Shown here in pieces: positions 25,160-35,551 of a DNA stretch of 64,000 nucleotides (positions are counted from its first letter, which is position 1; every line of letters starts with the position of its first letter). The position numbers and the translations under genes are program-made. The notes beneath the pieces are model-generated. The model saw nothing but the letters and a program-made list of their open reading frames with translations, was not told where the DNA came from and made no database searches. This stretch comes from Gyromitra esculenta (Eukaryota; Ascomycota; Pezizomycetes; Pezizales; Discinaceae): NCBI GenBank assembly GCA_038503075.1, contig JBCAML010000002.1, positions 2,046,001-2,110,000 of the forward strand, given 5' to 3'.

Positions 25160-27340
25160 AATTCAAATGCCCACCACTTCCAAAAGGCATTGAAACCCAC
25201 AAAAACGGGATCAAAACAGCCATATTCAATCTCCCCAGGCCCACCACTTTCAAAAGAAATTCTCTTCCTTAAAAGACATTCAAATTTACCAAAAGTAGCA
25301 TCAAAAATGTCATATTCAGTCCTCAGGAATAACGTCCACTCCCCTCCATTGGGGAGACCGGATAACCACTCACAAGAGATTCAACTCCTCACTACAAGAT
25401 GCATGGACATCAAAGTTCCACAAATGCCTTCCTAAGTCTATAGGGGTCTAGAAACCTCTTCCCCTCTAGATTTACCGCAACATTATACTAACGTTTTTCT
25501 TTTCAGTCCAAGATAGCCATGGTACTAAAACTTCTGCATGGGGGCAGGCTAGGGAGACATCTAAAAGGGTGTGATCCCTCAGTGCAGGAGTATCTTATTC
25601 TCCGCTGGGCTTTCTGTAAATATATTTAATTAAAAATTTAACTGTTCCCTCTCTGCTATAATATCATACTAACTTTTTTTTTCTAGTCGATGATAGCCCT
25701 AGGACTAAAACTCCCTCAAAGCAGGATTATAAGGAAGCATTTAACTTGGAGCGGGGAAAGCACCCATACGGGCGTTCTCTTCCAAGGAAGAGGGCGTGAT
25801 ACTCGGTGGCCTGCAAGTATCCTTTTCATCGCGGTATCACTTCTCCTCCATTGGTTGCAGGTAACCCTAAAATCGCTCCGTTATTACTGCTCCCTCGTGG
25901 GAGCAAACTACGAAAGCTCTGAAAGGGGTGCGATTCCTCCGGAGTAGAAGTATATTATTCTCCGGTGGCCTTCCTGTAAATTCCTTTAATGAAAATTCAA
26001 GCCCCTTCTCCTCTTCGCTGTAGTATCATACGAACTTTTTTTTTCTTTCAGTTTAAGACAGCCCCAGTGTTAAAGCTCCCTCGTAGGAGGGAGAAAACAA
26101 GTGGAGAAAGCACCCAAAAGGGTGTGGCCCGTTCAACGGCTTGTTTAAGGAAGTGAGCGATATATTTAGTGTCCCACAAGTATGCCGGTAGAAAGTTCAG
26201 TAATTTTCCCAGGTCAATATTGTTCTCTTCTCTTTCCTCCTTGTTTCAAGGTAGTCTCGGAATCGCCGATATTACCGCTGTACCATAGAGCAAACTATGA
26301 ATAAAACGGTACGGTCTCTTAGGAGTCTAAATTCTTGGTCTCCGGTGACATTCTTGTAAGTAGAGTTTAACCTCCTTCTCTTTGCTATAGTATTATACTA
26401 ACTTCTTCTCCTCAGTGGAAGATAAGCTCAGTATTGAAGCACCCTAGCAGGAGAGAGCAAATCGCGACAACATTCGCAAGAATATGGCCTCTCCAAGGAA
26501 GAGACCGATATATTCGGTGTCCAACAAGTATGCCAAGGAAAAATTCAATACTCTTTCCTGGCAGCATCATTCTTTTCTCTTCCTCCCTCGGTGCTAGATA
26601 ACATTGGATACTCCAATGTTGCCTCCTTCCTGGGAGCAGACCGTAAAGAAAAGCACCTCCAAGGATGTGGCTTCCTCGGAGTCTGAGTTTCTAATCTCCA
26701 GTAGCCTGTAAGCATCTTTAATGAAAACCTTAGTCCACTCTTCTCCGCTGTAGTATTATACTAACTTCTTCTTCCAGTTGGAGACAACCTCAGTATTGAA
26801 GCACCCTTGAAGGGTGGTAAAAAATGATCTGGGTGTGCTCCGTTCGGGGAACAATATACACTCCTTCTTTCAGTTGAAGGAAACCTCAGTTTTGAAGCTT
26901 CCTTGCAGAGTGATAAAAAAACCGAAAAACTGGGTATGCTCCCGTCCGAGGAACAGTATACACTTCTTCTTTCAGTTAAAAAAAACTGAAAATCTGGGTG
27001 TGCTCCCGTTCGGGGGACAATATACCTAGTAAACCGCGGGTATCTTGACATTTGTTAAGCTGATGAAAAAAAACTGGTATGGCCACCCACTGGTAATAGC
27101 TCTCTAGGTTTCTCGATACTGACTTCCTCCTCCGATATAATGTAGTCCTGATCCACACCAGTACTAAAACTTCCTTACGAAGAAAGTACCCGAAAGAGTG
27201 TAAGACGTACCCAATATGCCCGGGTCGCCTGTCATTTTTTTTCTGTAATGGAAACAGGTATGGCCGTCTATCGATAATAGGTTTCCAGTTTCTAGGCTAC
27301 TCGGTACTAACTCTTAATGCAGCATCCAGCTATTACGTAG
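25160..27340 (+). repeat. Diverged tandem repeat array with intron-like splice signals
   Basis: Related blocks recur about every 180 bp, in pairs of about 360 bp. Anchors are the intron-3'-end-like phrase ATACTAACTTYTTYTYYCAG near 25490, 25665, 26025, 26388 and 26751, each followed by GATAGCCCTAGTACTAAAAC-like text, and donor-like GTAAATT or GTATGCC phrases before it. Between these signals the DNA can be read as short protein-like blocks that recur, for example DSPRTKTPS, PRKRPIYSVSNK, TLDTPMLPPSWEQTVKKSTS, LSFEASLQSDKKTEKLG and LPSEEQYTLLLS. Stops and frame changes interrupt most copies, so no continuous gene can be built. At 25160-25440 a shorter duplication of about 100 bp (GSKQPYSIS, ASKMSYSVL) leads into the array. 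It may be a decayed gene of duplicated exons. No family is recognised. Confidence 0.7.
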
Positions 27341-28008
27341 GGAGGGCTCCACCAAATATGGTGAGCATAGGCTTAGACCCGGCCCAGACCACCGTTTTAG
27401 GCCGAAATGCCAGTGCCCACAGTCAACCAAATTCCTCGCGAAAACTCACAAGGCATAGCACAATAGCAGTGAAGCTCTACAAGTTTTTTTTTTTTTTACA
27501 ACATATGGCGTTGAGTAATTGCGGTAGTCTAAAACATCATTTTTCGCTTTAAAAGTGCCATTTGGAGCGTTCTAGGAGATACTGTACGTGTGATCATATA
27601 TATGCATTAATGTTACTATAGAATCGATATCTCAAGGGATTTTTCTTTACAAACATTAGTGAGTAGGATCTTTAAGGCGAGCGTTTTTTTTTTCCATATA
27701 ATTGAGTGAAGCACCAGCCAAACTTTGTAAGACAAGGGTGCCGATTTGAATGGTCCAGGTTTCAGCGTGCCCGTGCCATAGCATTAGTATTTATTTCATA
27801 TCATTCATAAATTGTATCATGTATAGATCGAAAACAATTCAGTAGTTACTTGGTATAAACGAATTTAACATTTCAACGAAGCAGAAAATGGAATGAACTA
27901 AAACACCCTAAAATAATCAGGTTAAAGTACATCTTAATGTAATCCTTAAACACAAACATGAACCCAGAACAAATCAACAGACGCAACCAAAAAAACGATC
28001 AGAGTATC
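27341..28008. other. Intergenic region right of the repeat array
   Basis: AT-rich DNA with a 12-T homopolymer near 27485 and a 9-T run near 27687. It contains the 3' flank of the S1/P1 nuclease gene. No gene is supported. Confidence 0.45.
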
Positions 28009-29130
28009 CTAACGCCGGGGTGCTTTCACCTTTCCCCACCAACCTCCCGCACTCCCTAACAGCTTGCTAATCCCATGCGCAACTGTACCTTGCGTATCTT
28101 CCTCCTCCTGGGCGGCGAGAAACTCCTGATCAGATTCAGATGTGCCACGAATATCTTCAAAATCCTCTTGCGTATTCGCCCTCTCAGCATACTCCAACCC
28201 TGTCGTCCCAGCAACAATCATATTCAAATACCCGGCCAACCTCCACCCAGCCTTCGCAACCAGCTCGTCTACAATCGGCACCGCCCCCTGGAAATAATCC
28301 CCGCTCAGCTCCTGCCCCTCAAACCCAGTTGGGTAAGTTGCCGGCAGAACGTAATCACACATCCACCTATTCGACTCCGTAGCCCAAACCAAGGCACACT
28401 CCTCAGCCTTGGCAGGATCAACACAGGCGGCCCAGCCCTTACGGTCCTCAGCAAACTTCCCATCCTCGATCTCGTCAAACAGGGTGTCTGCCCAGCCGAC
28501 AGCATGACGGACAGCAGACCCACCCTGATGCTTCTCAGCAATCGAGGAGTCCCATACGTGATGAAGGTTCGTGTGTTGCTTGCCCCACATAACATGGATC
28601 TGGTTCCCGCCACGAAGGAGGTCCTCCGTGTGTAGGGGCTGATGGATATCGCCAAGGAAATGGATAATGAACTTCAGCGCCATAGAACGCTCGTAGAACG
28701 AGACCTCTTTATCCGTGACTCGCGAAGTCTACACAATTAGCACAGCCTTAGGCTACAGGGGGGGGCGATAGAATACACATACCATGTTGACGATAGCAGA
28801 CACGATACACCCTTCTTCACCGTGACAGTCTCGGCTGTAGTTCACCTCGCAGGTATGCGGTGGGTTGTCCTTCGAGTCGATCCAGTGCCACGGCGCCGAG
28901 TACCGGCCGTCGGGAGTATGGGCGTAGTAGTCCGGCCATGTGGCAGCCGTGACCATATTCTGTGAGCCTGGCAGGAGCCCTTTAACCCATGCCGCGGTTT
29001 CGGGGAGAAGATAGCGGGATGCGAGGAGAGCGACGGTGCGGTGGCCGAGCATGCCCCAGGCTGCCGTGGATGAGGTGAAGACGGTCAGGCCCGTAAGGGC
29101 CGGGAGAAGTAGTTGAGATTGAGGACGCAT
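28009..29130 (-). CDS. S1/P1-type zinc nuclease, secreted
   Basis: Two exons (29130-28783, 28728-28009) give 355 residues. A signal peptide of 24 residues ends before Trp25, so the mature chain starts WGMLGH, as the family needs: the N-terminal Trp amine and His bind zinc. The other metal ligands are visible in WPDYYAH, APWHWID, FLGDIHQPLHTEDL, GGNQIHV and NLHHVWDSSI. These enzymes cut single-stranded DNA and RNA to 5'-nucleotides outside the cell or in the vacuole, and serve phosphate or nucleoside scavenging. Cysteines in HTCEVNYSRDCHGEEGC form the family disulphides. The C-terminus runs about 50 residues past the core (EFLAAQEEEDTQG and after), acidic then glycine-rich. One 54-nt intron. 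Confidence 0.94.
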
Positions 29131-29773
29131 GGTTTTTTGGAAGCTTTTTGGTTAAGTGAGAGAAGGAAGAGGAGGACTTGAAGCTCCAGGGGCTAGGGCG
29201 ATAAGATGAGCCACACGCGTGACAGGCGGTCGCCATCACGCTAGTCAATCCAAGGCGATCTCCGGCTTGGCGTAGATCTGACCAGCGAGATTTGGGCTAT
29301 TATTGCATTCACTGGATTATGCACAAATCTCTGAAGTTGTCTTTGGTAGCCCAACAGGGTCCATGATGGCCCTGAGGATATTTCCTATGTTTTTATAGCT
29401 TTTGAATTTCATCAGATACAGTCACGGCTTATCACTCGTCTCTCTACGTGCCAGAGAATCCGATTGGGTCGGTACCTTCCATCTCTCAAACCATGCATGC
29501 CGCATACAAATGTCTTACAAAAACCATCTTCAATGGAGACGGATTTAAACGGAAAGTAGTTTCTCCATCTACCTGGTAGCACCAAGTGCCCCCCACCGCG
29601 GCTGAGGTAACATGCAGGCTATCGAAACGGAGACTTTGTACATGTCACTACCTACCATCTATAAACCCATGAACAGTATCGAAAGGCTGAAATCTAAACA
29701 CACCTACCAAACCACCACCCCCCACCCCCGTTCTTGATTTTTTTTTAACCAGCTTCATCGCTCGAAAGAAACT
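29131..29773. other. Divergent promoter region of nuclease and tetraspan genes
   Basis: Shared upstream region of two divergent genes. No further gene or RNA is supported. Confidence 0.45.
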
Positions 29774-30410
29774 ATGACCGATTCCACACCATCCTGGCAG
29801 TCTAAATGGCAGTCCAACTATTTCCTCACTATCCGCATCCTCCAGTGCATTCTCTCCATAGTTACCGTGGTGACGACCCATGAGCTTATGAACCTCGATC
29901 CTAGAACGTTTATCACCCCCTCCCTCCCCCCCTCCCCCTCCAAATACCCTCTAGGCGTTAATATCTTGTAGACTTTCAATGTATACATTCACAACCGCAT
30001 GTCTAACAACCAAACACCTCGTCTACGACATCTACAAACACTACTCCCCCGGGACCTCGCCACGGCCGGGGAAGACTGTTCTTGACGAATCAGTCTTACT
30101 TGCTATGTGGGCGGGAGCGATCATCGCGGGCTATTCGCGGTTTGGCTGTGGTGGTGGTGATGATTTCGAGGGGGGGTGTAGGAAAGGGTCTAGGGTTGTT
30201 GTGCTGGAAGCGTATGTTCCCTTTTTTTGTTGATTGGTGAATTGGAAAGGGGGGAGGAGGGGGGAGGGTTTTAACGTGGTTTATAATAGGCTGTCTTTGC
30301 TTCCGACGATGGCGATGGCTTCGATTGTTCATTTGTATCCGTTGGCCAGAGTAGAGGCGTGGGAGGAGATTGAAATGCATACGGCGACTGCTCGGAAGTT
30401 TGGGATATAG
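29774..30410 (+). CDS. Small tetraspan membrane protein, MARVEL-like
   Basis: Three exons (29774-29869, 29955-30211, 30290-30410) splice to 157 residues although no single frame exceeds 85 codons. The product starts MTDSTPSWQSKWQSNYFLTI, runs into a first helix (ILQCILSIVTVALIS), then TTKHLVYDIYKHYSPGTSPR, a helix in LDESVLLAMWAGAIIAGYSR, an acidic Cys/Gly loop (GCGGGDDFEGGC), and a last helix followed by a charged tail. This layout, with a leading Arg helix, the HLV-YDIYKHYS stretch and AGAIIAGY, resembles fungal MARVEL-domain proteins of the plasma membrane (eisosome or secretory cargo types). Branch site TTAAC precedes the last acceptor. The first donor (GTGACG) is the weakest part of the model. 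Confidence 0.68.
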
Positions 30411-30636
30411 ATTTGGTGACTTACGTGTGGGATGTCAAGGATTTGGCTAGGGTGGAGCTCACTTTGTTTTTTGTTTTTATTTTATTTCAGCGTGGAGTTG
30501 GCCTCGAGTGATACACGGTGAACCCGGAAAAATAGTTTATTTTAACGCACGCTCTAAAGTATAAGACATAGCGATCATAGCAGCATATATATAAAGTCCA
30601 ACACCGTGAAAACAGCAAAAAAAGCACAACGCACAA

Positions 30637-31892
30637 CTAATAAGCCATCCTCTTTCCAATCTCTGATTCCCAACCCTCAGCCCTTTCAAACCCATTCATA
30701 TGGCCCTGATAATCTCGCATAGCCTGGTACACCTGCTCGTTCGTATTCAACACAAACGGACCATGCTGCACCACCGGCTGATCCAACGGCTGTCCGGCGA
30801 TAATAACTACTGCCAGTCAGCACTATCCATAACCACCATCCCAATCTCATCGCAGAAGAGGAAGAAACTCACCAAACCTCGCGTCTCCTTCGCCCTCCTC
30901 AACAGCAACCTCCACCCCATCCCCGTCGCGTTCGAAAACAACATTCCAAAATGTTGGTACCCTCTTCCCACCAATACTAATATTACCCTCCAATGTATAC
31001 AAAAACGCATTCCAACCCACCGGCAACGACTGCACCACCTTCCCACCTGCCTTCGCCGTAACATCCAGTATCCAAACAGGCGTATATGCCAAATCCCGCA
31101 CCGATTCCACCCCGTTACTCTCTCCAGATATAATCTTGATAACCACCTTCCCCTCATCCGCAGTAACTGTGGGGATTTCCTCAGCCCGCAAATCCCGATA
31201 CCGAGGCTCGCAGAATTTAAGCTCGGTAGGTAGATCTACCCACAGTTGGAGCCCGACATTGGGGGATCCGTCTTTACTGATTCCGGGCATCTCGGCGTGC
31301 ATGATGCCGCGACCGGCGGTCATGAATTGGAGGTCACCGGCGTTTATGGTACCTGCGTTTCCGGCGAAATCTTCATGGTCTACGGACCCAGCAAGGAGGT
31401 AGGTTATTGTTTCTTGGCCACTACGATAATGTTAGTTTAGGAAGGGAACGGAGAGAGGGGGGGGGGAGGGTACCGGTGAGGATGGTCGGGGAAACCGGCG
31501 CCGTCGCCGATTGTGAAATGATCGAGCATTAGGAAGGGACTGAAGTTGCGCAGCTTTGCAGTACCAACTGAACGCCGGACTCGTGCGCCGGCACCTTCAG
31601 CTTGTTCGATTGCCTCGAACGCTTTTGCAATTTTGCGAGGGGTTGACATTGTTGCTGGGATGGAGACGGGTTGGTTTGTTGGTGCTTCGAATAGGGTTGA
31701 GACGGAGGTGGAGGTCAAGACGGTGGTGGGATTGCTGTCTGGTACGGTTGGTACGGTTGGGAAGAAATTAGATAGAAAGCGATCTCGGACGGCCAAGAGA
31801 ATATCGGATGAAGAGGAAGAATAGTGTCTTCGACAGTAGTAGGTCAGGTAGATGCTAAAGATGCCGATGGCGAGCTGATCGAAGATGCGCAT
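30637..31892 (-). CDS. Pirin family protein with N-terminal extension
   Basis: Three exons (31892-31474, 31420-30873, 30806-30637) give 378 residues from the first ATG. The pirin core begins at an internal Met (31649, MSTPRKIAKAF), giving 297 residues, the usual length. The metal site of the cupin fold is present as HPHRGQETITYLL (two His) and MHAEMPG (His and Glu); the C-terminal cupin ends VIIAGQPLDQPVVQHGPFV. Pirins are nuclear iron proteins; some act as quercetinases or transcription cofactors. The extra 81 residues contain a hydrophobic segment (LAIGIFSIYLTYY) followed by basic residues, which could be a membrane anchor or organelle signal, if translation starts there. Confidence 0.92.
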
Positions 31893-32549
31893 TATGGAGA
31901 CGGGAGATCGGTGGGGGGAGGGGGGGGATTTATACACGGTGCATTAATTGAACAGACGAAGGCAGTGGATCGCCGTGGACGGCTGGCTGGAGTGCTGTGG
32001 TGGGTGTGTAAGAATTGGTGATGCTGATAGATGTGAACGGCGACGGTGATGGGATCTGTTCCTGCGGCTCTTGGCCATGTGGAGGTGGCATAAGCGTGAC
32101 AAAGCCTGGACACAGCCAGCTGGCCAGTTACGTGTAATCACGCATCTCCAAGTCCCCACTCCAAATTACAAATCTCCAATCCCACTTCCCGTGACGTCGC
32201 TAAGCGGAGCTATACCCTAGCCCTGACTCGCGAACCCCTTGGAAGCGAGTCCATCAGTATGTCCCCCAAGTACCTATGGGAGTAGAGAACGGACGCATTG
32301 CCCAAGACACAATTCAGGTTACACGGACGTCTGCATCCACATCCCGCCTCAAGGTACCCAACGAACGCACCTCGGGAAAGAAGGCGCATACGTAGTCCTG
32401 TCACCTGCAATACATGCATTCCCAGTAATTGAGAGCGCGTAACGAAAATACATGTATGCACTACACCTGATGAAACTCATATCTCACCGTTTTCTAGAGA
32501 GAAGAAAAACAAAAAACAAAAAACGCTTCAAAAGAGAATTGAACGCCAT
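31893..32549. other. Intergenic region between pirin and tRNA-iMet genes
   Basis: Promoter of the pirin gene, with G-runs near 31915-31928, and unassigned DNA. No other feature is supported. Confidence 0.45.
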
Positions 32550-32620
32550 AGCAACACCACGTTTCGATCGTGGGACCTCCGGGTTATGAGCCCGGCGCGC
32601 TTCCGCTGCGCCATGTTGCT
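32550..32620 (-). tRNA. tRNA-iMet: Initiator tRNA-Met (CAT), intronless
   Basis: The minus strand folds as a 71-nt cloverleaf: acceptor AGCAACA/TGTTGCT, D-arm in TGGCGCAGCGGAAGCGC, anticodon stem CCGGG/CCCGG around loop CTCATAA (anticodon CAT), and T-stem CCACG/CGTGG. Initiator identity is indicated by the A1:T72 end pair, the GCGCAGCGGAAGCGC D-arm and the T-loop ATCGAAA in place of TTCRANY. A TTTT run follows about 17 nt downstream on the minus strand. Confidence 0.95.
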
Positions 32621-33247
32621 GTAAATGCCATCGTGGTTTTGGTTTTATCGAACTGTTTCAACTATGATACGCTGTATTACTATTGCTGGTTTACGCCTTG
32701 AAACTAATTTACCTGAAGGATGCAACACCAGTGGGGCTTACTCGTGGGTATCATACAACCACGAGTGATCAGTTATGATTTAATCACAATATATCACTCG
32801 ATCTCTTCGACAATGCCGTGCGATTAATCGTATAATAATACACGCGGTTCTTCATACTCGACGCCATTGACTGATAATGCTTATTTAAAATTAAGTTAAA
32901 ATATCTTAGTTATTCTCCCCTGTCAAACAAAATACAAGAAACCTCACCCACCGATCTTTAAAGAATAACCAAACAAAAAATTATAAAGGAACAAACTCGT
33001 AAACTGTACACGAAACAGCTCCCCTCCTCCCCACCCCTGGTGTCATCAACGGTTTGTTGGTTAACATCAATCGCCTTTTTCGCACGTAAAGGAAAACAAA
33101 TGGATCAAACAAGGAGAAAAAAACAAAACGCGATTGCCCCTCGCAATGTGATCCGCAGTGAATGACGGGAAGCAAAATCGTAATAGGTGTAACAAAATGA
33201 TATCTCTCCGACAAAAGTAATGCTTTCGTCTCTTCAAAACCATCCTG
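32621..33247. other. Intergenic region
   Basis: 3' flank of the 767-residue gene and 5' flank of the tRNA. Nothing else seen. Confidence 0.45.
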
Positions 33248-35551
33248 TCATCTTCTCGCCCCTCTTGATAGGCCCGTCATACTCCTTGTTCCCGTCAAAG
33301 TCCCTACAGCCCTAACGGGTGCCTTCATCGGTGGTGCCCCAACTCCCGCTCCCAATGCTGGCTTCTTTAGTACCCCTCCATCTCGACCCATACTTCCTCC
33401 CCCTCCAAGAGGAACGTTCGCAGCTCCCACACCACCGCTGAGAATCCTCTTCTCCGCTTGTTTTGGAACAGGTGGTTTTCTATCCCCAATCCCCGAGTTG
33501 GCCGATTCCTCTCTAACCCGCTTCTTTCCAGTTGTGGTAGACGCTGATGAGGTTGCCCCACTCTTTGGTAATGGTTTGCCGTATCTATTGCGTTCCATCC
33601 GACTCGACGGTCTCTCGACGCTGGATGTTCTTTCACGCCCTATCCTGCTACTGGGCCTGTCGATCGCCATCCTGCTCTCTGGGCGCTCGCTCTGCATCCT
33701 ACTGGATGGTCGTGCATATCTGCTAGGATATGGCGCTGCACTGTGTTGCTGTTCCGAATGAGTGGCAACGCTACGCACGCTTTCAGGAGGGCTGCTGGGT
33801 ATCGGTACCGTAGCAGCGGCTTCAGCCGTGGTCTTGCCGGCGTCTTGCGCGAATTGGCAGCAGACCCCGAATTTGCGCTCGAGTTCTAGGAAGCGCCATG
33901 TTTCCTCAGCTGCTATCCGCGCCCGACGCTCCCCTTCAAGAGCAGCAACAGCTTTTTGAAGACTAATGGAGGTGGTCTCAAGCTCCTCTTCGAGTTGAGC
34001 GACACGAGATTGAAGAGTGGCGATGGAGATGGTGGTCTGGAGGAAGGCTGGCTTGGCGGGAGACAAAGTTTGTATTCCAGAATCGAGGATTACTGGTACT
34101 GGCGGAGCGGAGTTGGAGCGACGCTGTCGAGTCCGACGGGTGGGAGTGAGTGGAATAGTGATTTTAGGCTTTGAAATCCTCATCTTAGTTGCCTCGGCTT
34201 CGGGCTGCTCGGCTTCATTAGCTTTGGTGCTTTGGTGCTGAGTCTTAACAGGGCTTTTTGATCCTCCATTGGTTGTCGAGGCCGCTTCGACCACGTCCTC
34301 CATCTTCTCATCTACTGCGTGTGGAAGATATGACTTTAACATCTCCAAGTCAATGGCGCTAAACTCTCTAAACTCCCTTGTTTCCCTCCTTCTTCGCTCT
34401 TCTTTCCTTTCCTCTGTTGTAGGCTTCACGGGTGTCATGATGCTTTCCAAGAGACCTAGTGATGATTTAACAGGTGATCTAGAAGTTTTGCGAGGGCTTA
34501 TCCGTGTCTTCCTTGGTGATGATGTTGCCTTTTTGGGAGACTGGCGACGCTTTTTGACAGTGAGTGGGGGGGTATCATCAGCTGACATGGCATGGTCAAG
34601 CTTCAACTTCTTTTCGGGCGAAAAGTCAAAAAAGTCATCAAAGTTCTGGGGCTGGCCCCCTGATAGCATATCTTCTAGCAACCGAATCTTTGCATCCTTT
34701 TCTCTCAGCTGTGTACTCAACTGGCCGTTTTCGATAGAAAGTTGATAAGGAGTGACACCAACCGGCGAACCCTTTACAGCGTTCAATTTATGGGGAGTAG
34801 CGGTAGAGAGACAAGGAAAGTTCAAGGTATCCTCAAAAAATGCAGATGGGAGAATATCAGGATTGATGAATGTTGTGTTTTTTTGATACGCGACTGGAGT
34901 TCCTTCGAAAAAATTCTTGCTGTTCGCCAAGAGTCTTCGGGCTGGTGTTTGGCCGGGAGAGGTGCGTTCAGTTTCTCGAGATTTGGCTGAGTAGTGCAAG
35001 CCTGGAAACTGGCGTTGAAGGGGAGTGCTCATATTTAGAGGAATACTTGTTTGGCTGTGGAAGTTTACTGCAACGGTCTGGTCGAGATTTTCGTATTCGA
35101 CATTGTCGAGGACCTCCTCTTCTTCCTCCTCTTCCTCCGCTGACATCAGATCCTCCTCGTCAGACCCAGAATCGGGACCTGATGACTGCGAGAGATCGTG
35201 CACATTTGAGCCAAGATCGGCATTCCTTCGGAGAGCGCTGGCAGCTCCAGGATGATACTTCCCACCTCTACGTTGAGGCCTACCTCGTGGTGTTTCAATA
35301 TCTGAACCGATCATGTTTGCTGGAGTTGGTGTGTTCATGTTAGAGTAAGCACCACTAGCAAGGTCGGGGTGTCTGAAGGGAGGCAGGGTACGCGTCGTTT
35401 GTGGCGTGGAATCTTCGTCTGAACCGTACATGCGATGGCTGTGGGTCTTGGGGGTGGCAGCGAAAACCGAGGACTGGGGAGTAGTGAAATAAACAGTATC
35501 CTCCCCCGGAGGTAGCGGGACAGCGGACGGGTCTAGTGGCGAAGTCGTCAT
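33248..35551 (-). CDS. CDK-site-rich coiled-coil protein of unknown function
   Basis: A single uninterrupted frame of 767 residues from ATG 35551. No catalytic domain is recognised. An acidic run (SAEEEEEEEEVLDNVEYENL, about residues 138-157) follows an N-terminal Ser/Thr/Pro-rich part. A conserved-looking patch reads FFEGTPVAYQKNTTFINPD and is followed by a short coiled coil (LSTQLREKDAKIRLLEDML). A basic stretch is dense in SP and TP sites with flanking Lys/Arg (QSPKKATSSPRKTRISPRKT and SRSPVKSS), typical of cyclin-dependent kinase targets. A second coiled coil (LQSRVAQLEEELETTSISL) lies around residue 520. The tail is basic and Gly-rich. I infer a nuclear or spindle-associated scaffold controlled by CDK. 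It is divergent from the KEN-box gene. Confidence 0.85.
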   Translation of the reverse strand: MTTSPLDPSAVPLPPGEDTVYFTTPQSSVFAATPKTHSHRMYGSDEDSTPQTTRTLPPFRHPDLASGAYSNMNTPTPANMIGSDIETPRGRPQRRGGKYHPGAASALRRNADLGSNVHDLSQSSGPDSGSDEEDLMSAEEEEEEEEVLDNVEYENLDQTVAVNFHSQTSIPLNMSTPLQRQFPGLHYSAKSRETERTSPGQTPARRLLANSKNFFEGTPVAYQKNTTFINPDILPSAFFEDTLNFPCLSTATPHKLNAVKGSPVGVTPYQLSIENGQLSTQLREKDAKIRLLEDMLSGGQPQNFDDFFDFSPEKKLKLDHAMSADDTPPLTVKKRRQSPKKATSSPRKTRISPRKTSRSPVKSSLGLLESIMTPVKPTTEERKEERRRRETREFREFSAIDLEMLKSYLPHAVDEKMEDVVEAASTTNGGSKSPVKTQHQSTKANEAEQPEAEATKMRISKPKITIPLTPTRRTRQRRSNSAPPVPVILDSGIQTLSPAKPAFLQTTISIATLQSRVAQLEEELETTSISLQKAVAALEGERRARIAAEETWRFLELERKFGVCCQFAQDAGKTTAEAAATVPIPSSPPESVRSVATHSEQQHSAAPYPSRYARPSSRMQSERPESRMAIDRPSSRIGRERTSSVERPSSRMERNRYGKPLPKSGATSSASTTTGKKRVREESANSGIGDRKPPVPKQAEKRILSGGVGAANVPLGGGGSMGRDGGVLKKPALGAGVGAPPMKAPVRAVGTLTGTRSMTGLSRGARR

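Noticed and set aside
25160..27340. CRISPR array as explanation for the repeats
   Set aside because: Units of ~180 bp are far too long, diverged and without spacers, and the host is a eukaryote.
31136..31402. Open frames on the plus strand across the pirin gene
   Set aside because: They are antisense shadows of the pirin exons.
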